From Pseudoxanthomonas sp. (lineage in GTDB: Bacteria > Pseudomonadota > Gammaproteobacteria > Xanthomonadales > Xanthomonadaceae), in assembly GCF_027498035.1 (NCBI RefSeq), contig NZ_CP114978.1, positions 2,356,001 through 2,420,000 of the forward strand: 64,000 nucleotides of DNA. The letters are read 5' to 3'. The first letter of the stretch is position 1, and each line of letters begins with the position of its first letter. The notes below the pieces were generated by a model that searched no databases, was not told the origin of the DNA, and was given only the letters and a program-made list of their open reading frames with translations. The position numbers and the translations under genes are program-made. Positions 43,627 to 52,339 of this stretch are shown here, in pieces.

Positions 43627-43658
43627 ACGGTGCGTCCGCCGCTGCATCCACGCACCGT
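43627..43658. terminator. Hairpin between convergent dnaG and cecR
   Basis: ACGGTGCGT (43627-43635) and ACGCACCGT (43650-43658) form a perfect 9-bp stem with a 14-base loop; there is no T-run, so the terminator role is uncertain. Confidence 0.35.
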
Positions 43659-43711
43659 TGCTCCGCCCACGGCGCACCGCGCACCCTGGGGCTGGAATCA
43701 GACCTGCCGCA

Positions 43712-44404
43712 TCACGGCGAGGCGCTGGCGTTCAGCGCATGCTGCCGCCCGGCTTCGGCCAGGCCGGCCATCGCAAACGCATGCAGGTGCCCAACCAGCA
43801 CCGCGCGTGGCATCTGGAACACCTGCTGGATGGGTCCCGGCAGATGCCCGCCGATCATCAGCATCAGGCAGGGCGCCGCCACACTGAGCAGGCAGCGCAT
43901 CAAGGCGGGATCTCCGGCGGGGATGCCGGTGATCTGACTGATGACCTGCACCAGGCGGGCCATCTTGGGCATCACCTCCTGCGCGAAGAGCATGTCCAGA
44001 TGCGGGGAAGGCGAGGCGATCTCGCGCGCGATGACGCGGACATGCCAGCCATCGGCCTCCACGATGCCTCCGACGATGCGATCGAGCACCTCGCGGAGCT
44101 GCTCGCTGGCGGAAAGCCCGCTGTCGGCCAGCCTGGACAGCTCGGACAAGCTGACCAATCCACGATGCCCCTCGGCCAGCACGGCCTGGTACAGGCCGCT
44201 GCGGTTGCCGAAGTGATAGTTGATCGAAGCCAGGTCGACCCCCGCATCGGCGGCAACCGCCTTGCTGGTCGTCTCGGCATACCCGGATGCGGCGATCAAC
44301 CGCCCCGCCGATTCCAGGATCCTGCTGCGGGTTGCATCCCCATCGGATCGCAACGGGCGAGCGCCCTTCGTCATTTGCACACCTGCTGAATTTCGCGCAG
44401 CCAT
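43712..44404 (-). CDS. cecR: TetR-family regulator, CecR (YbiH) type
   Basis: A 230-residue repressor. Residues 25-72 are the helix-turn-helix (TRSRILESAGRLIAASGYAETTSKAVAADAG as two parts, then LASINYHFGNRSGLYQAVL), and the rest is the ligand-binding C-terminal domain with the CecR-type REIASPSPHLDMLF and LMLMIGG segments. It is divergent from ybhG; in E. coli the homologue controls ybhGFSR and responds to antibiotics. A perfect palindrome at 44424-44446 between the two starts is the likely operator. An ATG at 44374 is an alternative start. Confidence 0.88.
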   Translation of the reverse strand: MAARNSAGVQMTKGARPLRSDGDATRSRILESAGRLIAASGYAETTSKAVAADAGVDLASINYHFGNRSGLYQAVLAEGHRGLVSLSELSRLADSGLSASEQLREVLDRIVGGIVEADGWHVRVIAREIASPSPHLDMLFAQEVMPKMARLVQVISQITGIPAGDPALMRCLLSVAAPCLMLMIGGHLPGPIQQVFQMPRAVLVGHLHAFAMAGLAEAGRQHALNASASP

Positions 44405-44423
44405 TATGCACCCGCTTGCACCA

Positions 44424-44446
44424 TAGATTAAATTAGTTTTAATCTA
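44424..44446. promoter_or_regulatory. Probable CecR operator
   Basis: TAGATTAAA-TTAGT-TTTAATCTA is a perfect 9-bp inverted repeat with a 5-base spacer in an AT-rich island between divergent cecR and ybhG. Its size suits a TetR dimer and it overlaps where both promoters must lie. Confidence 0.65.
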
Positions 44447-44477
44447 TTCGCGGCGATTCGCCATTCGAGACCCGTCC

Positions 44478-45485
44478 ATGAAGAAGTCGCGCCTGGTGGT
44501 ATCCGCTGCCGTCGTCCTGGTTGTCATCGCGCTGGTGGCGTGGTGGTTCGTCCGTCGTGATGCCGCAGATGCCGGCCAGCTCACGCTCCACGGCAATGTC
44601 GATATCCGCCAGGTTTCGCTGGCATTCGACGGTTCGGGCAGAGTCGCCAGCCTGGCCGTCGAGGAAGGCGACCAGGTCAAGGCCGGGCAGCGCCTGGCAA
44701 CCCTGGACACCCGATCGCTGGCCTTGCAGGCCGAGCAGGCCTTGGCCCAGATCGAGGTACAGCAACAGACGCTGGCGAAACTGCGCAATGGCTCCCGCCC
44801 GCAGGAAGTGTCCCAGGCACAGAGCCGCGCGACCGCCGCGCAGGCACAGGCACAACGGGCCGAACAGGACCTGGCGCGCCTGCAGGACATCAGCGCCAAT
44901 ACCCAGGGCCGGGGCGTCAGCTCACAGGAGCTGGCCCATGCCAGGAGCCAGGTGCAGGTCGCCCGGGCCCAGGCCGCCGAGCAGCAGGATGCGCTGCGCC
45001 TTGCCCAGCTTGGCCCACGGGCCGAGGAAATCGATGTGGCGCAGGCGCAACTGAAATCGGCGCAGGCGCAGCTGGCGCTGCTGCAGCTGGAACGCTCCCA
45101 TGGCGAGCTGATCGCGCCCTCCGATGCGGTGGTGCGCTCGCGGCTGGTCGAACCCGGCGACATGGCCACCCCGCAACGCGCCATCTACACCCTGGCCCTG
45201 ACGCATCCGAAGTGGGTCCGCGTGTATGTCGAGGAGGCCGACCTTGGCAGGATCAAGCCCGGCATGCCGGCGCGCATTTCCACCGATAGCCAGCCAGGCC
45301 AATCCATCCAGGGCAAGGTCGGCTACATCGCCTCGGTCGCCGAATTCACGCCCAAATCGGTCGAGACCGAAGCGCTGCGCACCAGCCTGGTCTACGAAGT
45401 CCGCGTGATCACCCAGGACAAGGACGACCAACTCCGCCTGGGACAGCCCGCCACCGTCCGCCTGTCGACCACCGCGGCCCCATGA
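44478..45485 (+). CDS. ybhG: Membrane fusion protein YbhG (HlyD family)
   Basis: A 335-residue periplasmic adaptor. It is anchored by helix 6-24 (VVSAAVVLVVIALVAWWFV). The first lipoyl half (LHGNVDIRQVSLAFDGSGRVASL) is followed by a long Ala/Gln-rich coiled coil (residues 80-195), then the second half and beta barrel (ELIAPSDAVVRSRLVEPGDMA, VRVYVEEADLGRIKPGMPARI). It links the ABC transporter to the outer-membrane channel. Its last codons overlap ybhF (ATGA). Confidence 0.93.
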   Translation: MKKSRLVVSAAVVLVVIALVAWWFVRRDAADAGQLTLHGNVDIRQVSLAFDGSGRVASLAVEEGDQVKAGQRLATLDTRSLALQAEQALAQIEVQQQTLAKLRNGSRPQEVSQAQSRATAAQAQAQRAEQDLARLQDISANTQGRGVSSQELAHARSQVQVARAQAAEQQDALRLAQLGPRAEEIDVAQAQLKSAQAQLALLQLERSHGELIAPSDAVVRSRLVEPGDMATPQRAIYTLALTHPKWVRVYVEEADLGRIKPGMPARISTDSQPGQSIQGKVGYIASVAEFTPKSVETEALRTSLVYEVRVITQDKDDQLRLGQPATVRLSTTAAP

Positions 45486-47254
45486 GCGAAGCCCCGACCA
45501 CCGTGGCGGCACGGGGCCTGCGCAAGACGTTTCCGGTGGCCGGTGGCCGCTCGTGCGTGGCCCTGGACGAGCTCAGCCTGTCGATGCGGGCCGGCGAACT
45601 GACCGCCCTGGTCGGCCCGGATGGCGCCGGCAAGACCACCTTCATGCGCCTGGTCTGCGGACTGCTGAAACCCGATGCCGGTGCGCTGACCGTGCTGGGT
45701 CACGATGTCATCGCCCAGCCGCAGGCGGTGCAGGACCGGATCAGCTACATGCCGCAGCGATTCGGCCTGTATGACGACCTGAGCGTGCAGGAAAACCTGG
45801 ACCTGTATGCCGACCTGCATGCCGTGCCGCAGCAGCAGCGGCACGAACGCTATGCCCGGCTGCTGGACATGACCGACCTGGCCCGGTTCACCGCACGACC
45901 GGCCGGCAAGCTGTCCGGCGGCATGAAGCAGAAACTCGGACTGGCCTGCACGCTGGTGCGCTCGCCCGACCTGCTGCTGCTGGACGAACCCAGCGTCGGC
46001 GTGGACCCGCTTTCCCGGCGCGACCTGTGGGAAATCATCGAACAGCTGATCCAGCAGGAACAGCTGAGCGTCCTGGTCAGCACCGCCTACATGGACGAAG
46101 CCGAACGCTGCGCGCAGGTCTTCGTCCTGCATGAAGGCCACTTGCTGGCCGATGGACCGCCTTCGACGCTGCGCACCCGCGCGCGCGGCCTGACTTACGC
46201 CGTGACGCCGCCGCGCGGGATGCCCGCCCGCGCGCTCCAGGCGCGGCTGCTGGACGCCGATGCCCTGGTCATCGACGCGGTGCCCAAAGGCGGTGCCGTG
46301 CAGTTCATTCGCCGGCCCGAGGCATCGGTGGCGAACGTGGAAGCGCTGCTGGACGGGATCGCCGCCGAACCCCGCGCGGAAATGCTGGAAGACGCTTTCA
46401 TGCTGCTGCTCAAGCAACATGAAGGCAGCGCTGAAGCGAAGGCCGCACCGATACCCGAGGTCGCCGCGTCGCTCACCGAAGCCTCACCCGGTGCAGCCAA
46501 AGAACCCGTGATCGTCGTCCACGACCTGGTCCGCAAGTTCGGTGATTTCACCGCCGTGGCCAGTACCTCCTTCGATGTGCAACGCGGCGAGATCTTTGGT
46601 CTGCTCGGCCCCAACGGCGCTGGCAAGACCACGACCTTCCGCATGCTCTGTGGCTTGTTGCCACCCAGCAGCGGGCAGTTGCAGGTGGCCGGGATGGATC
46701 TGCGCACCGCCCGCGCCAAGGCGCGCGGCCGGATCGGCTATGTCTCGCAGAAATTCGCGCTGTACGGCAACCTGAGCATCCGCGAGAACCTCAGCTTTTT
46801 TGGTGGCGCCTATGGCCTGCGTGGCCGCGTGTTGCAGGAACGGGTGCAGGCCTCGCTGGATCAGTTCAACCTGGACCCCAACGCCATCAGCGGCGAGCTG
46901 CCGGGTGGCTTCAAGCAGCGCCTGGCGATGGCCACCGGCCTGATCCACCAACCCGAGATCCTGTTCCTGGACGAGCCCACCAGCGGCATCGACCCGCTGA
47001 CCCGGCGCATGTTCTGGCGCACGATCACCGGCCTGGCCCAGGCCGGGGTCACCATCATCGTCACCACCCATTTCATGGAAGAGGCCGAGTACTGCGACCG
47101 CATCGCGATCCAGGACGCAGGAAAACTGCTCGCATTGGGAACGCCGCAGCAGGTGCGTGAACAGGCCGGCGCCGATCACGCCACTGACATGAGCAGCGCG
47201 TTCATCGGCATCGTCGAGCAGGCCCGGCGACAGGGCATGGAGAAGGCCGCATGA
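45482..47254 (+). CDS. ybhF: ABC transporter with two fused ATPase domains (YbhF)
   Basis: A 590-residue protein with two complete nucleotide-binding domains that power the exporter formed with YbhS and YbhR. The first domain has Walker A GPDGAGKTT (residues 45-53), signature LSGGMKQK and Walker B LLLLDEPSVGVD; the second, after a linker near 290-335, has GPNGAGKTT (about 375-383), the weaker signature LPGGFKQR and ILFLDEPTSGID. The E. coli homologue contributes to tolerance of cephalosporins and other drugs. Neighbours overlap on both sides by 4 bases. Confidence 0.95.
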   Translation: MSEAPTTVAARGLRKTFPVAGGRSCVALDELSLSMRAGELTALVGPDGAGKTTFMRLVCGLLKPDAGALTVLGHDVIAQPQAVQDRISYMPQRFGLYDDLSVQENLDLYADLHAVPQQQRHERYARLLDMTDLARFTARPAGKLSGGMKQKLGLACTLVRSPDLLLLDEPSVGVDPLSRRDLWEIIEQLIQQEQLSVLVSTAYMDEAERCAQVFVLHEGHLLADGPPSTLRTRARGLTYAVTPPRGMPARALQARLLDADALVIDAVPKGGAVQFIRRPEASVANVEALLDGIAAEPRAEMLEDAFMLLLKQHEGSAEAKAAPIPEVAASLTEASPGAAKEPVIVVHDLVRKFGDFTAVASTSFDVQRGEIFGLLGPNGAGKTTTFRMLCGLLPPSSGQLQVAGMDLRTARAKARGRIGYVSQKFALYGNLSIRENLSFFGGAYGLRGRVLQERVQASLDQFNLDPNAISGELPGGFKQRLAMATGLIHQPEILFLDEPTSGIDPLTRRMFWRTITGLAQAGVTIIVTTHFMEEAEYCDRIAIQDAGKLLALGTPQQVREQAGADHATDMSSAFIGIVEQARRQGMEKAA

Positions 47255-48381
47255 GCGCGTCTGGGTTCTTCAACCGACTGTTCGCACTGACCCGCAAGGA
47301 AACGCGCCAGATGCTGCGCGACCGCAGCAACCTGGCGGTTGGCCTGGCGCTTCCGGTCGCGCTGATCCTGCTGTTCGGCTATGGCATGTCGTTCGATGTC
47401 ACCCACGCGCCGCTCGCAGTGGTCCTGGAAGACGCCTCGCCCGCTGCACGCCAGGCCGTCAGCGGCCTGGAGGGTTCCCGATATCTGTCTCCGATCCAGA
47501 CCCGCGACACGCAGGAAGCCGAACGCCTGCTGCGTGCCGGCGAAGTCGATGGCATCGTGCGCGTCCCCGTCGATTTCTCGCAACGCCAGGCTGATGGCCA
47601 GGCGCGCGTACAACTGCTGCTCAACGGCGTGGACCAGAGCACCGCGTCGACGATCGAAGGCTATGTCAGCGGTGCACTGGGCAGCGTGGCCCAGCAACAG
47701 CTGGATCGCGCCGGCAAGCCTGCCACCAGCGCGGGCGGCATCACCATCGTGCAGCGGATGTGGTTCAACGAGGCCGGCAACAGCACCTGGTTCCTGGTGC
47801 CCGGGCTGATCGCCCTGGTCATGACGCTGATCGGCGCATTCCTCACCTCGCTGCTGATCGCGCGCGAATGGGAACGCGGCACGCTGGAATCACTGTTCGT
47901 CACACCGGTGCGCCCGTTCGAGCTGGTGCTGGCCAAGTTGGCACCCTACGTGGTCATCGGCGCGATCGATCTGGTGATGTGCCTGCTGGCCTCGGCATTC
48001 CTGTTCCAGGTGCCCATGCGCGGCTCCCTGCTGCTTGTCGCGCTGGCGTCGCTGCTTTACCTGGTCTTGTCGCTGCTGCTTGGTCTTTTCATTTCCGGCA
48101 AAACGCGGAGCCAGTTCGTCGCCAGCCAGGTGTCGCTGCTGTTGAGCTTCATGCCCGCCATGATGCTTTCCGGATTCGTCTTCGACCTGCGCAACACGCC
48201 GATGGTCGTCCGCGTCATCAGCCAGGCACTCCCGGCAACGCACTTCATGGGGTTGATCAAGACCTTGTTCCTGGCCGGCAACGACTGGCCGATGGTGTTC
48301 GAGAAGTGCGGGATCCTGCTGCTTTACGTGATCGTGCTGGCCTTCGCCACCGCATCCACCCTGCGCAAGCGCCTGGACTGA
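47251..48381 (+). CDS. ybhS: ABC-2 type permease YbhS
   Basis: A 376-residue inner-membrane permease of the ABC-2 type with one N-terminal helix (ALPVALILLFGYGMSFD), a large periplasmic domain (residues 50-175) and five C-terminal helices (PGLIALVMTLIGAFLTSLLIAREWERGTLESLF split by the conserved REWERGT coupling helix). It pairs with YbhR as a heterodimer. It starts within the ybhF stop (ATGA). Confidence 0.93.
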   Translation: MSASGFFNRLFALTRKETRQMLRDRSNLAVGLALPVALILLFGYGMSFDVTHAPLAVVLEDASPAARQAVSGLEGSRYLSPIQTRDTQEAERLLRAGEVDGIVRVPVDFSQRQADGQARVQLLLNGVDQSTASTIEGYVSGALGSVAQQQLDRAGKPATSAGGITIVQRMWFNEAGNSTWFLVPGLIALVMTLIGAFLTSLLIAREWERGTLESLFVTPVRPFELVLAKLAPYVVIGAIDLVMCLLASAFLFQVPMRGSLLLVALASLLYLVLSLLLGLFISGKTRSQFVASQVSLLLSFMPAMMLSGFVFDLRNTPMVVRVISQALPATHFMGLIKTLFLAGNDWPMVFEKCGILLLYVIVLAFATASTLRKRLD

Positions 48382-48384
48382 TCC

Positions 48385-49500
48385 ATGAAAGACCTCATCG
48401 CCTACCTGGCCCGCATCGGCGCGCTGTGCCGCAAGGAAATCCTCACCCTGGTCAAGGAGCCGCGGACCCGGGCGATCCTGTTCGTCCCGGCGTTGATGCA
48501 GGCCTTGCTGTTCGGTTACGGCGCCACCTACGACCTCAAACATGCACCTTACGCGGCGCTGGACCTGAGCCATGGCAGCGCCGCCTCGGAGATCCTGGCC
48601 CGGCTCGACGGCACCGGCGTGTTCGAGCGCAAGGCCAACCTGACCTCCTCTTCCCAGATCGCCGAAGCCATCGATTCGGGCCAGGCGCTGATGGTGCTGA
48701 CGTTTCCCTCCGATTTCGAACAACGCCTGGCGGCCGGCCAGCAGGCACCCATCCAGCTGATCCTGGACGGGCGGAACTCATCCACCGCCGGCTCGGCATC
48801 GGGCTATGTCGGGTCCATCGTCAACAGCTACAGCCAGTCCTTGCCGGGCGGTGGCAGCGGCATCACGGTCGTGCGCCGTGCCTGGTACAACCCGAACCTC
48901 GAGTCGCGCTGGCAGCTCATGCCCGCCCTGATCGCCGCGTTGAGCATGCTCCAGACCTTGCTGATTGCCGCGCTTTCGGTGGCGCGCGAACGCGAGCAGG
49001 GAACCTTCGACCAACTGCTGGTCACGCCGCTGACGCCCATGCAGATCCTGATCGGCAAGGCCGTGCCGTCGATTACGGTCGGACTGATCCAGTCGACGAT
49101 CATCCTGCTGATCATCCGCTTCTGGTTCCAGATCCCCATGAATGGCAGCTATGGCCTGCTGTACCTGGGCCTGGTGACCTTCACCATTGCGGCGGTTGGA
49201 CTGGGGCTGTCGATCTCGGCCCTGGCCGTGAACATGCAGCAGGCCATGCTGTACACGTTCCTGCTGATCATGCCGCTGATGCTGCTGTCCGGATTGCTCA
49301 CCCCGGTCCGCAACATGCCGGCCTTCCTCCAGACCGCCACCTACATCAATCCGCTGCGGTTCGGCATCGACCTGGTCAGGCGCGTCTACCTGGAAGGCGC
49401 CGGGCTGCACGAAATCGGCTTCGACTTCCTCCCCATGCTGGCCATGGCCGCGGTGACCCTGCCGCTGGCTGCCTGGCTGTTCCGCAATCGCCTGTCCTGA
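48385..49500 (+). CDS. ybhR: ABC-2 type permease YbhR
   Basis: A 371-residue permease with the same layout as YbhS: N-terminal helix (ILFVPALMQALLFGYGATYD), periplasmic domain, and a five-helix C-terminal part with the VAREREQGTFDQLLVTPL coupling segment. Its ATG is 3 bases after the ybhS stop, so the genes are translationally coupled. Confidence 0.93.
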   Translation: MKDLIAYLARIGALCRKEILTLVKEPRTRAILFVPALMQALLFGYGATYDLKHAPYAALDLSHGSAASEILARLDGTGVFERKANLTSSSQIAEAIDSGQALMVLTFPSDFEQRLAAGQQAPIQLILDGRNSSTAGSASGYVGSIVNSYSQSLPGGGSGITVVRRAWYNPNLESRWQLMPALIAALSMLQTLLIAALSVAREREQGTFDQLLVTPLTPMQILIGKAVPSITVGLIQSTIILLIIRFWFQIPMNGSYGLLYLGLVTFTIAAVGLGLSISALAVNMQQAMLYTFLLIMPLMLLSGLLTPVRNMPAFLQTATYINPLRFGIDLVRRVYLEGAGLHEIGFDFLPMLAMAAVTLPLAAWLFRNRLS

Positions 49501-49510
49501 GAAGGCCGCC

Positions 49511-51022
49511 ATGTCCCGTTCGCTGTTGTTTTCCCGACCCGGCCGCCTGTTGCAGGTTGCCCCCTCGCTGCTCGCCCTGGCGCTGGCAGGCTGCGCCGTT
49601 GGCCCGGACTTCGTCCGGCCCACGCCCGATGCCCCCGGAGACTGGACCCAATGGCACGGCGGCGACGACAGCCTGCGTCCAACCGTCGAGGGCATCGTCA
49701 CCAACGGCCCGTGGTGGAAGGCCTATGGCGACCCGGTGCTGGAGGTCCTGCAGCGCCGGGCACAGGCGAACAGCCCTGACCTGAAGACCGCTGCCCTGCA
49801 CCTGGCCCAGGCGCGCGTACAGCGGCTCAGCACCAAAGCGCAGACGCTGCCCGAGGTCGATCTCAGCGCCGGTGTCACGCGCCAGCGCCAGAGCGAGAAC
49901 GGTGCATCGACACGGCTGGTCCGAGCCATCGGCGGCGACCAGACCGATAGCCTGACCCAGGTGCTCAGTGAACCCTTCACGCTGTACCAGGCCGGCGTCG
50001 ACGTGTCATGGGAGCCGGACCTGTGGGGCCGCATCCGCCGCTCGATCGAGGCCTCCGATGCCGATGTCCAGCAACAGGCCGCGCTGCTCGACCTGACCCG
50101 GCTGTCCATCTCTGACACCTTGGCCAGCGCCTACTTCGACCTGCGAACGACGCAACAGCGGATCGCCATCGCACGTGACGACATCAAGGCCCTGCAAGCA
50201 CGCATGTCGCTGCTGGAAGCCCGCCTGCACGGCGGGGTGATCGACCATCTGGACACGTCGCGGCAACACACCGAGCTTGCCGCGCTGGAGGCAACCCTGC
50301 CCGCACTGCTGGCGCAGGAGAACAGCGATGCCAACCAGTTGGCGCTGCTCGTTGGCGAGCGGCCGGGCGCGCTGGCCGATGTCCTGCAGCCTGTCCAGGC
50401 GGATGCCGCACCGGCGTTGCCGGACCTCGCACTGGGCCTGCCTTCGGAACTCGCACGCCGGCGGCCGGATATCCGTGCAGCGGAAGCGGCCCTTCATTCG
50501 GCCACCGCCAACATCGGTATCGCCCGGGCCGATCTTTACCCCAGCGTCCGCCTTGGCGCCAAGTTCGGCTACGAGTCCTATCAATCCGGCGTGCTGACGG
50601 ATTGGGGCAGCCGCACCTGGTCGGTGGGGCCGTCACTGGACCTGCCGATCTTCGACCACGGGCGGCGCGTGCGCGTGGTCCAGCTGCGCCAGCTGCAGCA
50701 GCAGGAAGCGGCCGTGGAGTACCAGAAGACCGTGTTGCAGGCGTGGAAAGAGATCGACGACGCATTGGCCAGCTACGCCTCCCTGCGCCAACGCGATGCC
50801 TTGTTGCGCGAGCGCGAAGCCAGCGCCAAGGACGCCTGGACACTGGTCAATGCCAAGTACGACGCCGGCGTGGTGGATTTCCTGTCGGTGATCGACAGCC
50901 AGCGCAGCTATCTGCAGGCGCGCAACGACCTTGCGCAGAATCGCGGACAGCTGCAGGCTGCCTTTGCCCACGTCAATCTGGCTGCTGGCAATCTGGGCGG
51001 CGAGGACGACGATCCGCACTGA
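49511..51022 (+). CDS. NodT-type outer-membrane efflux lipoprotein (TolC family)
   Basis: A 503-residue outer-membrane factor with a lipoprotein signal (lipobox LAGC, Cys28) and CAVGPDFVRP, the usual mature start of NodT proteins. Two TolC-type repeats are seen: SPDLKTAALHLAQARVQRLS with YQAGVDVSWEPDLWGRIRRS, and RRPDIRAAEAALHSATANIG with the YDAGVVDFLSVIDSQRSYL block. GAAGG lies 6 bases before the ATG and only 10 bases separate it from ybhR. It completes a tripartite exporter from cytosol to medium. Confidence 0.93.
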   Translation: MSRSLLFSRPGRLLQVAPSLLALALAGCAVGPDFVRPTPDAPGDWTQWHGGDDSLRPTVEGIVTNGPWWKAYGDPVLEVLQRRAQANSPDLKTAALHLAQARVQRLSTKAQTLPEVDLSAGVTRQRQSENGASTRLVRAIGGDQTDSLTQVLSEPFTLYQAGVDVSWEPDLWGRIRRSIEASDADVQQQAALLDLTRLSISDTLASAYFDLRTTQQRIAIARDDIKALQARMSLLEARLHGGVIDHLDTSRQHTELAALEATLPALLAQENSDANQLALLVGERPGALADVLQPVQADAAPALPDLALGLPSELARRRPDIRAAEAALHSATANIGIARADLYPSVRLGAKFGYESYQSGVLTDWGSRTWSVGPSLDLPIFDHGRRVRVVQLRQLQQQEAAVEYQKTVLQAWKEIDDALASYASLRQRDALLREREASAKDAWTLVNAKYDAGVVDFLSVIDSQRSYLQARNDLAQNRGQLQAAFAHVNLAAGNLGGEDDDPH

Positions 51023-51206
51023 CGGCGGGGATGGCATCGGCGCCGGCCATGCACGGTGGCGGCGCGGACCACACCGACAAGCACGGGCTGCGCGCTGCTG
51101 GCGATCCGCGCCGCCGGGCCATGAAGCGGTTGCGGACGCAACCAGACAAGACCGGCGCACGCACGACCTTTAAACTACCGGTCCTGCAACTGCTGTGCGA
51201 ACCGCC

Positions 51207-52199
51207 GTGAACCTGCTCAAGCGCCTGCGCATCGACAACTTCACCCTGATGCTGCTGGGCACCGTGCTGCTGGCCTCGCTGCTACCTGTGCGCGGCACCG
51301 CGGCGGTCTGGATGGACCACATCACCGACCTGGCCATTGCCGCGCTGTTCTTCCTGCACGGCGCACGCCTGTCGCGTGAAGCGGTGATGGCCGGCCTGCT
51401 GCACTGGCGCCTGCACCTGACCATCCTGGCCTGCACGTTCGTGCTGTTCCCCCTCGTGGGCCTGGTGCTGCATCCGCTCGCGAATCATGTGGTCACGCCG
51501 GGCCTGGCGCTGGGCCTGCTGTTCCTGTGTGCGCTGCCGTCCACGGTGCAGTCCTCGATCGCGTTCACCTCGATGGCCGGTGGCAACGTGCCGGCGGCCG
51601 TGGTGTCGGCATCGGCATCCAGCCTGCTGGGCGTGTTCCTGACCCCGGCGATCCTGGCGCTGATCGTCGGCAGCCAGGGCGCGATGGCCAACCCGGTCGA
51701 CGCGATGGTCAAGATCCTGCTGCAGCTGCTGCTGCCGTTCGTGGCCGGCCATCTGCTGCGGCCGCTGATCGGCGGCTGGGTGGCGCGCCGTCGCGCGGTG
51801 CTGCGTTATACCGACCAGGGCACCATCCTGCTGGTGGTCTACACCGCGTTCAGTGCAGCGGTGGTCGAAGGACTGTGGCACGACACGCCGCTGCTGGCGC
51901 TGGCCGGTCTGCTGGTGCTGTGCCTGGTGCTGCTGGGCGTGGCGATGGTACTGATCACGTTCATCGCGCGGCGCCTGGGTTTCAAGCGCGCCGACGAGAT
52001 CGCCATCGTGTTCTGCGGCTCCAAGAAGAGCCTGGCCACCGGCGTGCCGATGGCCAAGGTGATGTTCGCCAGCGGCTCACTGGGCGCGATCGTGCTGCCG
52101 CTGATGCTCTACCACCAGATCCAGCTGATCGTGTGTGCGGTGGTCGCCCAGCGTTACGCGCGCCAGCAGGGACTGTCGGTCGAGCAGCCGGCGGATTGA
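51207..52199 (+). CDS. Bile acid:sodium symporter family carrier (YfeH/SBF-like)
   Basis: A 330-residue inner-membrane protein with about ten helices of the BASS/SBF-like family, including ALFFLHGARLSREAV (residues 45-60), CALPSTVQSSIAFTSMAGGN and FCGSKKSLATGVPMAKVMF, which line the substrate crossing region in relatives. The substrate is unknown. The GTG at 51207 aligns with the family N-terminus; a GTG at 51195 is possible and neither has a good ribosome-binding site. Confidence 0.85.
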   Translation: MNLLKRLRIDNFTLMLLGTVLLASLLPVRGTAAVWMDHITDLAIAALFFLHGARLSREAVMAGLLHWRLHLTILACTFVLFPLVGLVLHPLANHVVTPGLALGLLFLCALPSTVQSSIAFTSMAGGNVPAAVVSASASSLLGVFLTPAILALIVGSQGAMANPVDAMVKILLQLLLPFVAGHLLRPLIGGWVARRRAVLRYTDQGTILLVVYTAFSAAVVEGLWHDTPLLALAGLLVLCLVLLGVAMVLITFIARRLGFKRADEIAIVFCGSKKSLATGVPMAKVMFASGSLGAIVLPLMLYHQIQLIVCAVVAQRYARQQGLSVEQPAD

Positions 52200-52232
52200 A
52201 CCTTGGTCGGCCATGCGGCAGCCGGGCTCGCC

Positions 52233-52300
52233 TGTAGAGCCAAGCTTGCTCGGCTGAAGCCTTCCCGGTGAAGCCACAGCCGAGCAAGCTCGGCTCTACA
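52233..52300. repeat. SMAG/REP-like element, copy E (most complete palindrome)
   Basis: TGTAGAGCCAAGCTTGCTCG and its inverted partner CGAGCAAGCTCGGCTCTACA flank a short centre, so the whole unit can fold as one long or two short hairpins. It lies between convergent genes. Confidence 0.75.
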
Positions 52301-52339
52301 GGATGGGGCGAACTTCGGCCTTGGCCGGGGTCCCGGCCG

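Noticed and set aside
41796..43670. A 624-codon frame antisense to dnaG
   Set aside because: Shadow of the primase gene; no family match and no start signal.
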